A stretch of DNA of 64,000 nt from Pandoraea commovens. GTDB lineage: Bacteria > Pseudomonadota > Gammaproteobacteria > Burkholderiales > Burkholderiaceae. Location: positions 310,001 to 374,000 of the forward strand of contig NZ_CABPSA010000005.1 of NCBI RefSeq assembly GCF_902459615.1. The letters run 5' to 3'. Made by a program: the position numbers and the translations under genes. Positions 1 to 10,251 of this stretch are shown here, one piece after another. Numbering within the stretch: position 1 is the first letter of the stretch; each line of letters begins with the position of its first letter. The notes beneath the pieces were generated by a model that had not been told where the DNA came from, searched no databases, and saw nothing but the letters and a program-made list of their open reading frames with translations.

Positions 1-415
1 TGGTGGCGCGCGCATCGGCCGCCACACGCTGGTTCGGAATATACGCGGCGAGGACAGCGGCCGACGGCACGTGCTGCGCCGCTTGCGCCATCATCGTCGA
101 ATCCGATGCTGTGCCTTGTGCAACGATGCCGCCGTTGGCGCCCTGGCCGGCCGCGTTGGCCGTACCGGTGGCTGCCTCAAGCAACGGACCCACGCGCGAC
201 GCCATATCGGCGCGCCACGTCGGTCGGGCCCACAGCGCCAGCGTGCCAACCACAGCAACCAGACCGACCGCGCTGGACGTATACAGTCCAACACGACCGC
301 CGTGCCAGGCAAGGCGACGCCAATCACGGCGAGCCACGGCTACCGTTGCCGCGCCGCGCGCGCGAAGCGCACCGAACACGGCCAGTAGCCAGGGTGATAA
401 ACCAGACTTCTTCAT
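1..415 (-). CDS. Partial membrane-anchored protein, N-terminus only
   Basis: Open frame read leftwards from an ATG at 415 with no stop before the window edge; 138 codons are visible. The start is MKKSGLSPWLLAVFGAL. A basic stretch follows, then a hydrophobic segment (AVGLVAVVGTLALWA) at about residues 48-62 that looks like an uncleaved inner-membrane anchor. Next come an Ala/Gly-rich linker and the beginning of a periplasmic region (AAYIPNQRVAADARAT). From memory, membrane-anchored lytic transglycosylases next to ubiD in Burkholderia have a similar beginning, but the catalytic domain lies outside the window. The function is therefore a guess. It is transcribed away from ubiD. Confidence 0.55.
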   Translation of the reverse strand, partial: MKKSGLSPWLLAVFGALRARGAATVAVARRDWRRLAWHGGRVGLYTSSAVGLVAVVGTLALWARPTWRADMASRVGPLLEAATGTANAAGQGANGGIVAQGTASDSTMMAQAAQHVPSAAVLAAYIPNQRVAADARAT

Positions 416-983
416 ACTACGTACTCCGGTTACGCCGTCACCACGGGGTGGCCCCGGGGCGTAAGGAAGTAAGCCGGTATGCCCGCCAGGCATCCCGTTA
501 AGCGCTTACTTACGGCATATGGAAAGAGGCGGTGCATCGTGTTGTCATGGACGATGCCGCTACCGCCGCAGCGCGCCGACCTGTTCAGGTCTCTGGCGCT
601 TACGAGCTATCGCTCGCGCTGCTTCCTAAAACACTGGTTTCCCGACCTCGGTGAGAAAACCAGCCACTGAAAATCCACGTCGATGTTGTAGTTGTCGCTA
701 AGCTCGAGCGGGTCGGCCTACCCGTCATCGAAGCCGCCTTTCTGGATTCAACGGGCGGATTGTAGCAGTGATATATAAACCGTCAATACTATTAACAGTC
801 AAAATCATTACCAAAAGTAATTTGCAACACCTGTTTTGCCGTGACGTTTTACTGCCTTGGCCGGTAAAATGCCCTGCCCCACCCCGCGTTTACAAGGGTG
901 TCACCCCGACTTTTACGCGATTCAAACGCCCGTTCGATCCGGACGTATGAATTTCGTAAAAATTTTTGGTAACGGTTTGTTTC
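416..983. other. Intergenic region upstream of ubiD
   Basis: About 570 bases with no convincing gene. Positions 765-840 are AT-rich and probably hold the promoter region of the divergent genes. A short frame at 651-766 reads as the tail of a protein (VVVVAKLERVGLPVIEAAF) but has no start, so it may be a gene relic or chance. I see no structured RNA. Confidence 0.4.
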
Positions 984-2534
984 ATGAAATATCTCGATCT
1001 TCGTGACTTCACCGCGCAACTGGAGCGATCCGGCCAGCTTCGTCGCGTAGACGTGCCGGTCTCTCCGGTGCTTGAGATGACAGCGCTGGCCGACCGCGTA
1101 CTCAAAGCCGGCGGCCCGGCCCTGTGGTTCGAGCGGCCGACCGGTCATGACATGCCCGTGCTGGCTAACTTGTTTGGCACCCCTGAACGAGTGGCACTGG
1201 GGATGGGTGTCGAGGACGGCGAGAACGCCCTCGGCTCGCTGCGCGATATCGGCCGCCTTCTCTCGACGCTCAAGGAACCCGAGCCGCCGCGCGGGCTGAA
1301 GGACGCAGGCAAGTTGCTCAGCATGGCCAAGGCCGTGTGGGACATGGCTCCGAAAGAAGTCGGTAGCCCGGTGTGTCAGGAGATCGTCTGGGAAGGCGAC
1401 GACGTCGACCTCTCCCGCCTGCCGATCCAGACCTGCTGGCCCGGGGATGCTGCGCCGCTGATTACGTGGGGGCTGGTCATCACCAAGGGCCCGCATCGTA
1501 AACGTCAGAACCTCGGCATCTATCGTCAGCAGGTCATCAGCCGCAACGAAGTCATCATGCGCTGGCTCGCACATCGCGGCGGTGCGCTGGATTTCCGCGA
1601 GTTCGCGCAGGCGAATCCGGGCAAGCCGTTCCCGATTGCCGTCGCCCTCGGTGCCGACCCGGCGACCATGCTTGGCGCGGTCACGCCCGTCCCCGACACG
1701 CTCTCCGAGTATCAGTTTGCTGGTTTGCTGCGCGGCAGCCGCACGGAATTGGCCAAGTGCGTGACGCCCGGACTGGAGTCGCTACGCGTGCCCGCCCGCG
1801 CCGAGATCGTGCTGGAAGGCTTTATTTACCCGTCCGAACAACCGCCTGTCGTGCCCGAAGGCGCACCGCCGCCGCCCTCGCGGGGTGCGACCTCCGGTTA
1901 CGAACACGCGCTCGAAGGCCCCTACGGCGATCACACCGGCTATTACAACGAGCAGGAGTGGTTCCCGGTGTTCAAGATCGAGCGCATTACGATGCGCCGC
2001 AACGCCGTCTATCACTCGACCTATACGGGCAAACCGCCCGATGAGCCGGCTGTCCTGGGTGTGGCGTTGAATGAAGTGTTCGTGCCCCTGCTGCAAAAGC
2101 AATTTCCGGAAATCACCGACTTCTATCTGCCGCCCGAGGGTTGCAGCTACCGGATGGCCATCGTCCAGATGAAGAAGGCTTATCCGGGGCATGCCAAACG
2201 CGTGATGTTCGGCGTGTGGAGCTTCCTGCGCCAGTTCATGTATACGAAGTTCATCGTCGTGGTGGACGAAGACGTCGATATCCGCGACTGGAAGGAGGTC
2301 ATCTGGGCGATCACGACACGTGTCGACCCGACACGGGACACGACGCTCGTCGACCAGACCCCCATCGACTATCTCGATTTCGCCTCGCCCAAGGCCGGGC
2401 TGGGCTCGAAGATGGGGATCGACGCGACCAACAAGTGGCCGGGCGAAACTTCGCGCGAGTGGGGGCGTCCGATCGAAATGACCGCCGACGTCGACGCACG
2501 CATGGCTGCTCTATATAAGGATCTCGGCCTGTAA
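984..2534 (+). CDS. ubiD: UbiD, 3-octaprenyl-4-hydroxybenzoate carboxy-lyase
   Basis: Decarboxylates polyprenyl-hydroxybenzoate in ubiquinone synthesis using prenylated FMN supplied by UbiX. The 516-residue product matches the family length and carries its signatures: the prFMN/metal-binding run NLGIYRQQ, the following [14 protein letters not shown] block, and the conserved C-terminal DATNKWPGE segment. I chose the ATG at 984 (MKYLDLRDF), the usual UbiD N-terminus. A TTG at 966 would only add six atypical residues. No strong Shine-Dalgarno is visible. It is a single gene followed by a terminator-like hairpin at 2563, and no ubiX lies nearby. Family assignment is firm; the substrate follows from it. 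Confidence 0.95.
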   Translation: MKYLDLRDFTAQLERSGQLRRVDVPVSPVLEMTALADRVLKAGGPALWFERPTGHDMPVLANLFGTPERVALGMGVEDGENALGSLRDIGRLLSTLKEPEPPRGLKDAGKLLSMAKAVWDMAPKEVGSPVCQEIVWEGDDVDLSRLPIQTCWPGDAAPLITWGLVITKGPHRKRQNLGIYRQQVISRNEVIMRWLAHRGGALDFREFAQANPGKPFPIAVALGADPATMLGAVTPVPDTLSEYQFAGLLRGSRTELAKCVTPGLESLRVPARAEIVLEGFIYPSEQPPVVPEGAPPPPSRGATSGYEHALEGPYGDHTGYYNEQEWFPVFKIERITMRRNAVYHSTYTGKPPDEPAVLGVALNEVFVPLLQKQFPEITDFYLPPEGCSYRMAIVQMKKAYPGHAKRVMFGVWSFLRQFMYTKFIVVVDEDVDIRDWKEVIWAITTRVDPTRDTTLVDQTPIDYLDFASPKAGLGSKMGIDATNKWPGETSREWGRPIEMTADVDARMAALYKDLGL

Positions 2535-2562
2535 AACGAGCCACTGATCCTGCGTCATACCG

Positions 2563-2600
2563 AACGCCGGCGGCCATCGGGCTGCCGGCGTTTGTGTTTG
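2563..2600 (+). terminator. Rho-independent terminator after ubiD
   Basis: A 9-bp perfect stem (AACGCCGGC at 2563-2571 with GCCGGCGTT at 2584-2592) is followed by TGTGTTTG. The T tract is imperfect. Confidence 0.55.
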
Positions 2601-2748
2601 CGCGCAATGCACCCTGCGCGTCACGAACCTTCTCCATCAATGGAGTAAGCTGGCACCCGAAAGACAGATAAGCCGTATCCGTTTCCGTCCCCCGGGTCGG
2701 CGCGACCTCCCCCCGAGCGCACCGACCGGTCATCGAAAGGAGCTAATC

Positions 2749-4266
2749 GTGTCCTCATCCCCCACTTCCCGCGCTTCTCACGCCCCCCATGCGTCAGCCA
2801 GATCGCATCCCGCGCTGGCCCGCCTCAAAGATCCCGACCTGCTCAAGTCCAACGCCTACATCGACGGCGACTGGACGCAAGCCGACTCCCACGCCACCTT
2901 CGCGGTCAGCGATCCGGCCACCGACGCCGAAATCGCGCAAGTCGCCGATCTCGGTGCGAAGGAGACCGAGCGCGCACTCGTCGCCGCCGAAGCCGCGCTG
3001 CCCGAGTGGCGCGGCAAGACCGGCAAGGAACGCGCCCGCATCATGCGTCACTGGTTCGATCTCATCATGGCGGCGCAGGACGACCTCGGCGCCATCATGA
3101 CGGCCGAACAAGGCAAGCCGCTGGCCGAAGCCAAGGGTGAGGTGGCGTATGGCGCGTCGTTCATCGAGTGGTTCGCCGAGGAAGCCAAACGTATTGACGG
3201 CGACGTGCTCGCCTCACCCGAAGGCGGCAAGCGCCTGCTGATGCTCAAACAACCCATCGGCGTGTGCGCGTCGATCACGCCGTGGAACTTCCCCATCGCG
3301 ATGATCACGCGCAAGATCGCGCCAGCCATCGCCGCGGGCTGCACCATCGTGGTCAAACCGGCCCGTCTCACCCCACTGTCTGCGTTGGCTCTGGCCGAAC
3401 TGGCCAACCGCGCCGGATTGCCCAAGGGCGTGTTCAATGTCGTGACGTCGAAAAACTCGTCGGACGTGGGCAACGTGCTGACGTCCAGCCCGCGCGTGCG
3501 CCATCTCTCCTTCACCGGCTCGACGCCGGTCGGTGCGAAGTTGATGGAGCAATGCGCGTCCACCATCAAGAAGGTGGCACTCGAACTCGGCGGCCTCGCG
3601 CCGTTTCTGGTGTTCGACGACGCCGACGTCGATGCCGCCGTCGAAGGCTGCATCGCATCCAAATTCCGCAATGCAGGACAAACGTGCGTCTGCGCCAACC
3701 GCATCTACGCACAAGACGGGATCTACGACGCCTTCGTCGAAAAGCTCACCGCTGCGGTGAGCCGCCTGCGCGTGGGCAATGGCTTCGAGCCGGGCGTGGC
3801 GATCGGCCCGCTCATTGAGGATGCCGCCATCGCCAAGGTCGAGCGTCATGTCGAGGACGCTGTGGCCAAGGGCGGACGCGTCACCGTCGGCGGCAAGGTG
3901 CTGCACGGCCGGTTCTTCGAGCCGACCGTCGTGGCCGATGCCAGCGCCGATATGCTCGTGGCACAGGAGGAGACGTTCGGCCCGGTCGCGCCCGTCTTCC
4001 GCTTCAAGGACGAGGCCGACGGCATCCGGCTGGCCAACGCATCGGACTTCGGACTGGCGTCGTATTTCTTCGCGCGCGACGTAGGCCGCGTATGGCGCGT
4101 GGCCGAGGGCATCGAGGCTGGCATGGTCGGCATCAACACCGGCCTCATCTCGAACGAAGTCGCACCGTTTGGTGGGGTCAAGCAGTCCGGACTGGGCCGT
4201 GAAGGGTCGAAATACGGCATCGACGAGTACCTTGAGATGAAGTATCTCTGTCTCGCCGGGATGTGA
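2749..4266 (+). CDS. gabD: NAD(P)-dependent succinate-semialdehyde dehydrogenase
   Basis: 505-residue aldehyde dehydrogenase of the GabD group, which oxidises succinate semialdehyde to succinate in GABA catabolism. Visible landmarks are the cofactor-fold segment ITPWNFPIAMITRK, the general-base Glu in LELGGLAPF, the nucleophilic Cys in GQTCVCANR, and the C-terminal FGGVKQSGLGREG motif that GabD proteins share. The start is GTG at 2749, with AAAGGAG at 2737-2743 spaced correctly before it. The N-terminal 20 residues are Ser/His-rich and atypical. No GABA aminotransferase (gabT) adjoins it; the next gene is an amino-acid permease that might feed the same pathway, which is inference. Confidence 0.9.
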   Translation: MSSSPTSRASHAPHASARSHPALARLKDPDLLKSNAYIDGDWTQADSHATFAVSDPATDAEIAQVADLGAKETERALVAAEAALPEWRGKTGKERARIMRHWFDLIMAAQDDLGAIMTAEQGKPLAEAKGEVAYGASFIEWFAEEAKRIDGDVLASPEGGKRLLMLKQPIGVCASITPWNFPIAMITRKIAPAIAAGCTIVVKPARLTPLSALALAELANRAGLPKGVFNVVTSKNSSDVGNVLTSSPRVRHLSFTGSTPVGAKLMEQCASTIKKVALELGGLAPFLVFDDADVDAAVEGCIASKFRNAGQTCVCANRIYAQDGIYDAFVEKLTAAVSRLRVGNGFEPGVAIGPLIEDAAIAKVERHVEDAVAKGGRVTVGGKVLHGRFFEPTVVADASADMLVAQEETFGPVAPVFRFKDEADGIRLANASDFGLASYFFARDVGRVWRVAEGIEAGMVGINTGLISNEVAPFGGVKQSGLGREGSKYGIDEYLEMKYLCLAGM

Positions 4267-4677
4267 AATTCATCTGACCCTTTAACAATTTGTAATAGTT
4301 GCTTTCCCACGGCGTGAGCCGCGCCGTGACTGGGTTGCGCGCATTTCGACCTAACGTCGCCGAACCGGACGCCATCGTGGAAACGTTACAAAGTCCCACA
4401 GAGGCGGCCCGGCTCGGGTAGAATCGCGCTTTTTTTCGCGAACCGCGACTCCGACCCCAATTCGGTCGTCTCATACGCCAATTGCGGCACCCCCGTTGGA
4501 ATCCGGTGCAGTCTCGCGAAGCCGATCAACAGAAGTCGCGTCCGTCAGCGCCTCCCCCTGCGCCGTCATGCTCCTCGTGATGGCGACGGCCTGACGACCG
4601 TGTCCGCCCTCGCGCAATGCATCCCCCGCTCCTTGCGGGCGTCTGCGTTGTACCCCCCGGGCGTGGAGAAGACATCT
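4267..4677. other. Long intergenic leader before the APC permease
   Basis: 411 bases without a coding frame of good quality. A run of seven T (about 4430-4436) follows GGTAGAATCGCGC. TAGAAT there could be a -10 element for the permease, giving an untranslated leader of over 200 bases. I found no riboswitch fold I can name. Confidence 0.3.
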
Positions 4678-6294
4678 ATGGATAACAACCAATCGCTCAT
4701 GCGCAACATCGGGCCGTTCGCCCTGATGTTGACCGGTCTCGGCTCGATCATCGGCTCCGGCTGGCTATTCGGTGCCTGGAAAGCCGCCAAGATTGCCGGA
4801 CCGGCGGCCCTACTCGCCTGGCTTATCGGCGCTATCGTCATTCTCGCCATTGCCCTGACGTACGCCGAACTCGGCGCGATGTTCCCCGAATCGGGCGGCA
4901 TGGTGCGCTACTCCCGGTACTCGCATGGCAGTCTCGTCGGCTTTATCGCCGCGTGGGCCAACTGGATCGCCATCGTGTCGGTGATTCCGATCGAAGCCGA
5001 AGCGTCGATCCAGTACATGAGCACGTGGCCGTACGACTGGGCGCACGCCTTGTTCGTGGACGGCACGCTCACCACGAGCGGGCTGGCGCTATCCGCGTTG
5101 CTCGTGATCGTCTACTTCATGCTGAACTACTGGGGCGTGAAGCTGTTCGCACGCGCCAACACGGCGATCACGCTCTTCAAGTTCGCAATTCCCGCGCTGA
5201 CCATCGCCGGTCTGATGATTGCTGGCTTCCATCCCGGCAACTTCAACATCGCCGAGCATGGCGGCTTCGCGCCGAACGGTATGTCGGCAGTGCTGACCGC
5301 CGTCGCCACGTCCGGCATCGTGTTCGCGTTCAATGGCTTCCAAAGTCCCGTGAACCTCGCGGGCGAAGCGCGCGATCCGGGCCGCAGCATTCCGTTTGCG
5401 GTCGTCGGCTCGATCCTGCTCGCGACCGTCATCTATCTGTTGCTGCAAGTCGCGTACATCGGCGCGCTCTCGCCGGAGCAACTCGCGGGCGGCTGGCACA
5501 TGGTGAGCTTCAGCTCGCCGTTTGCCGAACTGGCGATTGCGCTGGGCTTGAACTGGCTGGCGATCGTGCTGTACTTCGACGCGTTCCTGAGCCCGAGCGG
5601 CACGGGCACGACGTACATGGCCACCACGAGCCGCATGATTTACGCGATGGAACGCAACCGCACGTTGCCCGCTATCTTCGGTCGTGTGCACCCGTTGTAC
5701 GGTGTGCCGCGTCAGGCGATGTGGTTCAACCTCGCGATCTCGTTCATCTTCATGTTCTTCTTCCGCGGCTGGGATTCGCTGGCCGCCGTGATCTCGGTGG
5801 CGACCGTGATTTCGTACCTCACCGGCCCGATCAGCGTGATGTCTCTGCGTCGTTCGGCACCGGAGATGCATCGTCCGCTGCGCCTGCCGGGCCTGTCGCT
5901 GATCGCGCCGTTCGCGTTCGTCTGCGCCTCGCTGATCCTGTACTGGGCCCGCTGGCCGCTGACCGGCCAGATCATCGTGCTGGTGGTCGTGGCGCTGCCG
6001 GTGTACTTCTACTATCAGGCAAAGGACAACTGGCAAGGCTTCGGACGCGACCTCAAGGCCTCGTGGTGGCTGATCGGTTATCTGCCGTGCATGGCGCTTT
6101 GCTCGTACATCGGCAGCAAGGAATTCGGCGGCCTCGGTCTGCTGCCTTACGGCTGGGACATGGTCATCGTGGCGGTGCTGTCGCTCGCGTTCTATCACTG
6201 GGGCGTGAAGGCTGGCTGGCGCACGCCGTACCTGTCGGAAGAGCGTGAAAACGACGCCGCCAGCATGGAAGGCATGCCCGCGCTGTCGCACTAA
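4678..6294 (+). CDS. APC-superfamily amino-acid permease
   Basis: 538-residue inner-membrane transporter with about 12-14 hydrophobic segments. The first helix holds the APC substrate/ion motif GLGSIIGSGWLFG, and the loop after TM2-3 has ELGAMFPESGG, both typical of amino-acid/polyamine permeases. I chose the ATG at 4678 (MDNNQSLMRNIGPF) because GGAG lies 10 bases upstream; the in-frame extension back to 4600 is not supported. Overall resemblance is to aspartate/glutamate-type proton symporters, but the substrate cannot be read from sequence. It is monocistronic and ends in a strong terminator. Its neighbour gabD may be functionally linked (amino-acid catabolism), though the 411-base gap argues for separate transcription. 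Confidence 0.85.
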   Translation: MDNNQSLMRNIGPFALMLTGLGSIIGSGWLFGAWKAAKIAGPAALLAWLIGAIVILAIALTYAELGAMFPESGGMVRYSRYSHGSLVGFIAAWANWIAIVSVIPIEAEASIQYMSTWPYDWAHALFVDGTLTTSGLALSALLVIVYFMLNYWGVKLFARANTAITLFKFAIPALTIAGLMIAGFHPGNFNIAEHGGFAPNGMSAVLTAVATSGIVFAFNGFQSPVNLAGEARDPGRSIPFAVVGSILLATVIYLLLQVAYIGALSPEQLAGGWHMVSFSSPFAELAIALGLNWLAIVLYFDAFLSPSGTGTTYMATTSRMIYAMERNRTLPAIFGRVHPLYGVPRQAMWFNLAISFIFMFFFRGWDSLAAVISVATVISYLTGPISVMSLRRSAPEMHRPLRLPGLSLIAPFAFVCASLILYWARWPLTGQIIVLVVVALPVYFYYQAKDNWQGFGRDLKASWWLIGYLPCMALCSYIGSKEFGGLGLLPYGWDMVIVAVLSLAFYHWGVKAGWRTPYLSEERENDAASMEGMPALSH

Positions 6295-6314
6295 GTTCTA
6301 GAGTGCTTCAAACG

Positions 6315-6343
6315 AAAAGCCCGCCAATCGGCGGGCTTTTTTA
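6315..6343. terminator. Bidirectional rho-independent terminator
   Basis: A GCCCGCC stem with a 4-base loop and GGCGGGC, flanked by AAAA on the left and T6 on the right. It lies between the converging permease and EAL-GGDEF genes and can serve both. Confidence 0.9.
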
Positions 6344-6370
6344 TATTGTGACGAAGCGCCGCCAACCGGC

Positions 6371-8287
6371 TTACCGATGCGCCCGACGGCGTTCGATGAA
6401 CAGACTGTTGCCGAGCGCGCGCTTGGCCATCTTCTTGGCATCGGCAGCAGCAGCCGAGACTTCCACGTGTGACGGAAAGCTCTCCGGCGTAACCGCGACC
6501 ACGCCAATCGACAGACTCGTGATCGGATGGAAGATGACCATGCCGCGACGATCCTCCGCCTCGAACCCGCCAGCCGCGATCTGATCCGGGTGGAAGTACT
6601 CCGTCACCGCTTCACCGAAACGCGTGAGCGCTTCGCGGCAACGGGCCTCCCAATCGGGGCTGCGAAACAGAATCAGGAAGTCGTCGCCGCCAATGTGTCC
6701 GAGGAAATCGCGCTCGGGATTGCGCACCGCCATCAACACGCGCGCGACCAGTTGAATCAGGTCGTCGCCGCGACGATAGCCAAACACGTCGTTAAACGGT
6801 TTGAAGTTGTCCAGATCGACGTAACAGGCGTGGAACGATTGACGCTCCCCGATCATGCGATCCATGTAGTCGTCGATAGGCACGTTGCCCGGCAGTAGCG
6901 TCAGCGGGTTGGCATAGCGCGCCGCATCCAGTTGCATATCGGTGATGTGCCGCATCAGCGCGTGCCCCTGCGCCACACCGAAATATCGCCCCTGATCCGT
7001 GACGATGAAACCGGCCGCGATCTGACGGCTCGCCCCTTCGGCAATCATCCGGCTCAGATCCTCGACGCGCGCCGCCTTATCGAACGTGAGCGGTCGCGGC
7101 TCCATCACGGCCGAGCACGGCTTGCGTCCGTACAACTCGCGCGTGAACGGTCGTGCAAAGCGCCCGATCAGCGACGCCCGTCCAATCAGCCCGACGGCGC
7201 GCTCGCGCTCCACCACCGGCAGCACTTCCAGCGCAGGATCGCTCTCGAAGCGCGCCACAACATCCTCGCTGCGCGTGTCCGGCGAGACGGGAGCCACGTA
7301 CGATGCAATGCGCTCCAGCGTCACATTCCCCGCCCCCAACTGACTCGGTTGCTGATGGACGTAAGCACGACGCTCGTTCACCACTTCCTGCACGTTCGCC
7401 GTGATGGCGCGCTGCGGCTGCGCTTCGGGTCGCGCGATGAAATACCCCTGCCCAAGAAAGATGCCCAGATCGCGCACGACCTGAAGTTCCTCGGCATGCT
7501 CGATGCCTTCTGCAATGACGCGTGTGCCGCTCGTCTCCGCAATCTGGCGCATCGAGCGCACAAACTGAAGTTTGACGGTGTCGGCATCGATGCCGTCGAC
7601 GAAATGCCGGTCGATCTTGACGTAATCGGGTCTCAGTTCCGACCACAAGCGCAGGCTCGCATAGCCCTCGCCCATGTCGTCGAGCGCCACTTCGAAGCCT
7701 AGCGCACGGTAGGCGGCAAGCGACGCGCGCGTGCTCGCCAGGTCCAGCGTGGGTGCGTGTTCGGTAAGCTCCAGCACGACGCGCTCCGGCGCGAGCCGAA
7801 ACGACTGAAGCATGGCGAACGTCTCGTCCAGACCGAGCGATTCGCTCACGCCACCGCCGGGGTGCGCACGCGTGACCGGACCGATGTTCAGGAACAGACG
7901 TTCAGGCAGGTCCTGCTCCACAAACCCGCGCAGCACAGTACGTCGACAGGCGAGTTCGAGCGGCCCGCTCACGCCGTGACGCCGCGCCGCAGCGAACAGC
8001 GCCATCGGCGAATGAATCGATGTGCCCGCAGGCCCACGCACCAAACCTTCATAACCCGCGACTTCGGACGTGCGGAAATCGACAATGGGCTGGAACACGC
8101 AGGTCAGGCCGATGCCTTCGCACAACTCGGCGAGCAGCGACGCTTCGTCGGGCTCGACGTAGGGAGTGGAAGCGGAGGGCAAGGTAGAGAGAGCGGAAGC
8201 TGGCTGCGCATCGCGCGCTGTCGCGGGAGCGCCAAAGCGATCCTGCGGACGTATCCCGGCAACTGCGGCAGGCGGGAGAGGGTTCAA
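6371..8287 (-). CDS. Cyclic-di-GMP protein with EAL, CBS-pair and GGDEF domains
   Basis: About 638 residues. Order: EAL phosphodiesterase (roughly 50-300), two CBS repeats (320-450), GGDEF (470-630). The EAL catalytic motif is EGL rather than EAL (GYEGLVRGP). The other elements are kept: LTEHAP, DDMGEGYASL with KID, and AEGIEHAEE. The cyclase signature is GGDDF, a permitted variant. Either domain could therefore be active, with the CBS pair sensing a nucleotide. No signal peptide or transmembrane segment is seen, so it should be cytoplasmic. I chose the TTG at 8287 because ACGGAG precedes it; an upstream GTG at 8434 would add a Cys/His-rich extension that looks non-coding. Confidence 0.85.
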   Translation of the reverse strand: MNPLPPAAVAGIRPQDRFGAPATARDAQPASALSTLPSASTPYVEPDEASLLAELCEGIGLTCVFQPIVDFRTSEVAGYEGLVRGPAGTSIHSPMALFAAARRHGVSGPLELACRRTVLRGFVEQDLPERLFLNIGPVTRAHPGGGVSESLGLDETFAMLQSFRLAPERVVLELTEHAPTLDLASTRASLAAYRALGFEVALDDMGEGYASLRLWSELRPDYVKIDRHFVDGIDADTVKLQFVRSMRQIAETSGTRVIAEGIEHAEELQVVRDLGIFLGQGYFIARPEAQPQRAITANVQEVVNERRAYVHQQPSQLGAGNVTLERIASYVAPVSPDTRSEDVVARFESDPALEVLPVVERERAVGLIGRASLIGRFARPFTRELYGRKPCSAVMEPRPLTFDKAARVEDLSRMIAEGASRQIAAGFIVTDQGRYFGVAQGHALMRHITDMQLDAARYANPLTLLPGNVPIDDYMDRMIGERQSFHACYVDLDNFKPFNDVFGYRRGDDLIQLVARVLMAVRNPERDFLGHIGGDDFLILFRSPDWEARCREALTRFGEAVTEYFHPDQIAAGGFEAEDRRGMVIFHPITSLSIGVVAVTPESFPSHVEVSAAAADAKKMAKRALGNSLFIERRRAHR

Positions 8288-8640
8288 CTGAGACTCCGTA
8301 AGTCGGTGCGGCGCGCCGGCATCATGCAAACAGCTGTACGTTATGCGGGCATGTGTCGGGCACACTCCTACGCACCGGGGGCATCTTTGCTTCGATGTGC
8401 CCCGATGAAGTCTCACCCGTTCCCCGTGTTTCACGTGCGGTCGCTGCTCTTTGGCCCATATCCGCGTCTTGTGACGGTGCCCGTGGGCACCCTCTTTTAC
8501 TCGGCACTCAGGCTATCGCCGTTATTTGACAAAACCGTGACAGCATCGGAATTGCAACAAATGTCGACGCAGCGCCCGCCCCCGTCTCCCGCTACGCGGG
8601 AATCCGTAGCCTGATGGAGAGATTCGCGTCGCACAAGGAC
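8288..8640. other. Intergenic region between EAL-GGDEF gene and metQ
   Basis: About 350 bases separating two genes on the minus strand. It should contain the promoter of the EAL-CBS-GGDEF gene; I can point to no clear -35/-10 pair and see no gene. Confidence 0.3.
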
Positions 8641-8641
8641 G

Positions 8642-8674
8642 AAAAAAAAACGGCAACGCCGCGAAGCGTTGCCG
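8642..8674 (-). terminator. Terminator of the metNIQ operon
   Basis: A perfect 9-bp stem (8651-8659 with 8666-8674, loop CGCGAA). On the minus strand it is followed by nine T (8642-8650). It lies 50 bases past the metQ stop. Confidence 0.92.
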
Positions 8675-8723
8675 TCTTTCGTCAGGCGCATCCGAGCGGT
8701 GCGCCGTCGAGCCATCCCGAAAC

Positions 8724-9536
8724 TTACCAGGCCGTCACGACCGAGCCACCGAACTTCTGCTCGATGAACGCCTTCACTTCCGGCGAGTGGTAAGCCTTGA
8801 TCAGCTTGGCGACCCACGGCTTGTTCTTGTCGGCCGAACGGATGACCAGCACGTTGGCGTACGGACCGTTCGCGTCTTCGATGGCGATCGAATCCTTCTT
8901 CGGGTTCAGACCGGCTTCCATCGCGAAGTTGGTATTGATGACGGCCACGGCCACGTCGTCGAGCGAGCGCGGCAGTTGGGCGGCGTCCAGTTCCACGAAC
9001 TTCAGCTTCTTCGGGTTTTCAGCCACGTCGATCGGCGTTGCCTTCAGACCGGCGTCGGCGCGCAGCTTGATCAGGCCCTGCTTTTGCAGCAACAGCAGCG
9101 CACGGCCGCCGTTGGTCGGATCGTTCGGCAGCGAAACCTTGTCGCCCGTCTTCAGATCGGCCAGCGACTTGATCTTCTTCGAGTAGATGCCCATCGGGAA
9201 GATCACCGTCTTGGCGATCGATTCGAGCTTGTAGCCACGGTCCTTCACTTGCGCGTCGAGGTACGGCTGGTGCTGGTAGCTGTTCACGTCCAGATCGCCC
9301 GACGACAGAGCGGCGTTCGGCTGCACGTAATCGCTGAACTCGATGACCTTGAGGTTAAGGCCGTCCTTGGCTGCGACCTTCTTCACTTCGTCGAAGATCT
9401 GGGCGTGCGGGCCGCCCGTCACGCCGACCTTCAGGTTGATGGCGTCAGCGGCAACTGCAGGTGCTGCAAATTGCGTGGCGAAAACCGTGGCGGCGCCAAC
9501 ACCGGCCAGCAGCTTGAAAATCGTACGACGTTGCAT
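8724..9536 (-). CDS. metQ: MetQ, D-/L-methionine-binding protein
   Basis: 270-residue NlpA/MetQ-family substrate-binding component of the methionine ABC importer. The N-terminus MQRRTIFKLLAGVGAATVF...AVAADA is a signal sequence ending near residue 29. No lipobox Cys is apparent, so it may be a soluble periplasmic form, unlike the E. coli lipoprotein. Family blocks seen: VGVTGGPHAQI, DLDVNSYQHQPYLD, the NDPTNGGRAL ligand loop, and the C-terminal YHSPEVKAFI segment. It is the last gene of metN-metI-metQ, 61 bases after metI, and ends at a strong terminator. Confidence 0.95.
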   Translation of the reverse strand: MQRRTIFKLLAGVGAATVFATQFAAPAVAADAINLKVGVTGGPHAQIFDEVKKVAAKDGLNLKVIEFSDYVQPNAALSSGDLDVNSYQHQPYLDAQVKDRGYKLESIAKTVIFPMGIYSKKIKSLADLKTGDKVSLPNDPTNGGRALLLLQKQGLIKLRADAGLKATPIDVAENPKKLKFVELDAAQLPRSLDDVAVAVINTNFAMEAGLNPKKDSIAIEDANGPYANVLVIRSADKNKPWVAKLIKAYHSPEVKAFIEQKFGGSVVTAW

Positions 9537-9597
9537 GAAAAACCTCGCGTGTGTGAGTGAAGTGCCGGTTCGACCGGCAACCGTTGTTATGTGGGAT

Positions 9598-10251
9598 TTA
9601 CTTGTGGCTCAGACGCCGCACCAGCCAGTCGCCGAACGTCTGCACCAATTGCACGAAAACGATCAGGATCAGCACCACGGTGATCATGACTTCCGGCAGA
9701 AAGCGCTGATAGCCGTAACGGATGCCGAGGTCGCCCAGGCCGCCGCCGCCAATCGCACCGGCCATGGCCGAGTAACCGACCAGGCTCACGAACGTGATCG
9801 TCAGACCGGCGACGATGCCGGGCAACGCCTCGGGCAGCAGCACCTTCATGACGATCTGACCGGTCGTCGCGCCCATCGACTGGGCAGCCTCGATCAGGCC
9901 ACGGTCCACTTCACGCAGCGCGGTTTCCACCAGACGCGCCACGAACGGCGCAGCAGCGATGGTGAGCGGGACCACGGCGGCCATCGTACCGATGGACGAG
10001 CCGACGATCAGTCGCGTGAACGGAATCACCGCGACGAGCAGAATGATGAACGGCGTCGAGCGCACAGCGTTGACGAGAATGCCGACGATCCGGTTGGTCG
10101 GCAGGTTCTGCAACACGCCGTTGCGGTCCGTCAGGTACAGCAGCACGCCGAGCGGCACGCCCACGACCGCGCCGATGAGGCCGGAGATGCCGACCATGAT
10201 CAGCGTCTCCCAGAACGACGAGACGAACAGATCGAACATTTCACTCCACAT
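9598..10251 (-). CDS. metI: MetI, methionine ABC transporter permease
   Basis: 217-residue inner-membrane permease with five or six hydrophobic segments. The EAA loop ([20 protein letters not shown]) that contacts the ATPase lies near residues 120-140. Length and sequence match MetI. The start overlaps the metN stop by 11 bases, showing tight translational coupling in the order ATPase, permease, binding protein. Confidence 0.96.
   Translation of the reverse strand: MWSEMFDLFVSSFWETLIMVGISGLIGAVVGVPLGVLLYLTDRNGVLQNLPTNRIVGILVNAVRSTPFIILLVAVIPFTRLIVGSSIGTMAAVVPLTIAAAPFVARLVETALREVDRGLIEAAQSMGATTGQIVMKVLLPEALPGIVAGLTITFVSLVGYSAMAGAIGGGGLGDLGIRYGYQRFLPEVMITVVLILIVFVQLVQTFGDWLVRRLSHK

Noticed and set aside
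651-766. Short frame resembling a protein C-terminus upstream of ubiD
   Set aside because: No start codon or ribosome site and only about 37 codons; may be a relic but cannot be assigned.
4953-6291. Long open frames in other phases inside the APC permease (431 codons plus strand, 400 codons minus strand)
   Set aside because: Arg/His/Asp-rich products typical of shadow frames in GC-rich genes; the permease frame has clear transmembrane motifs.
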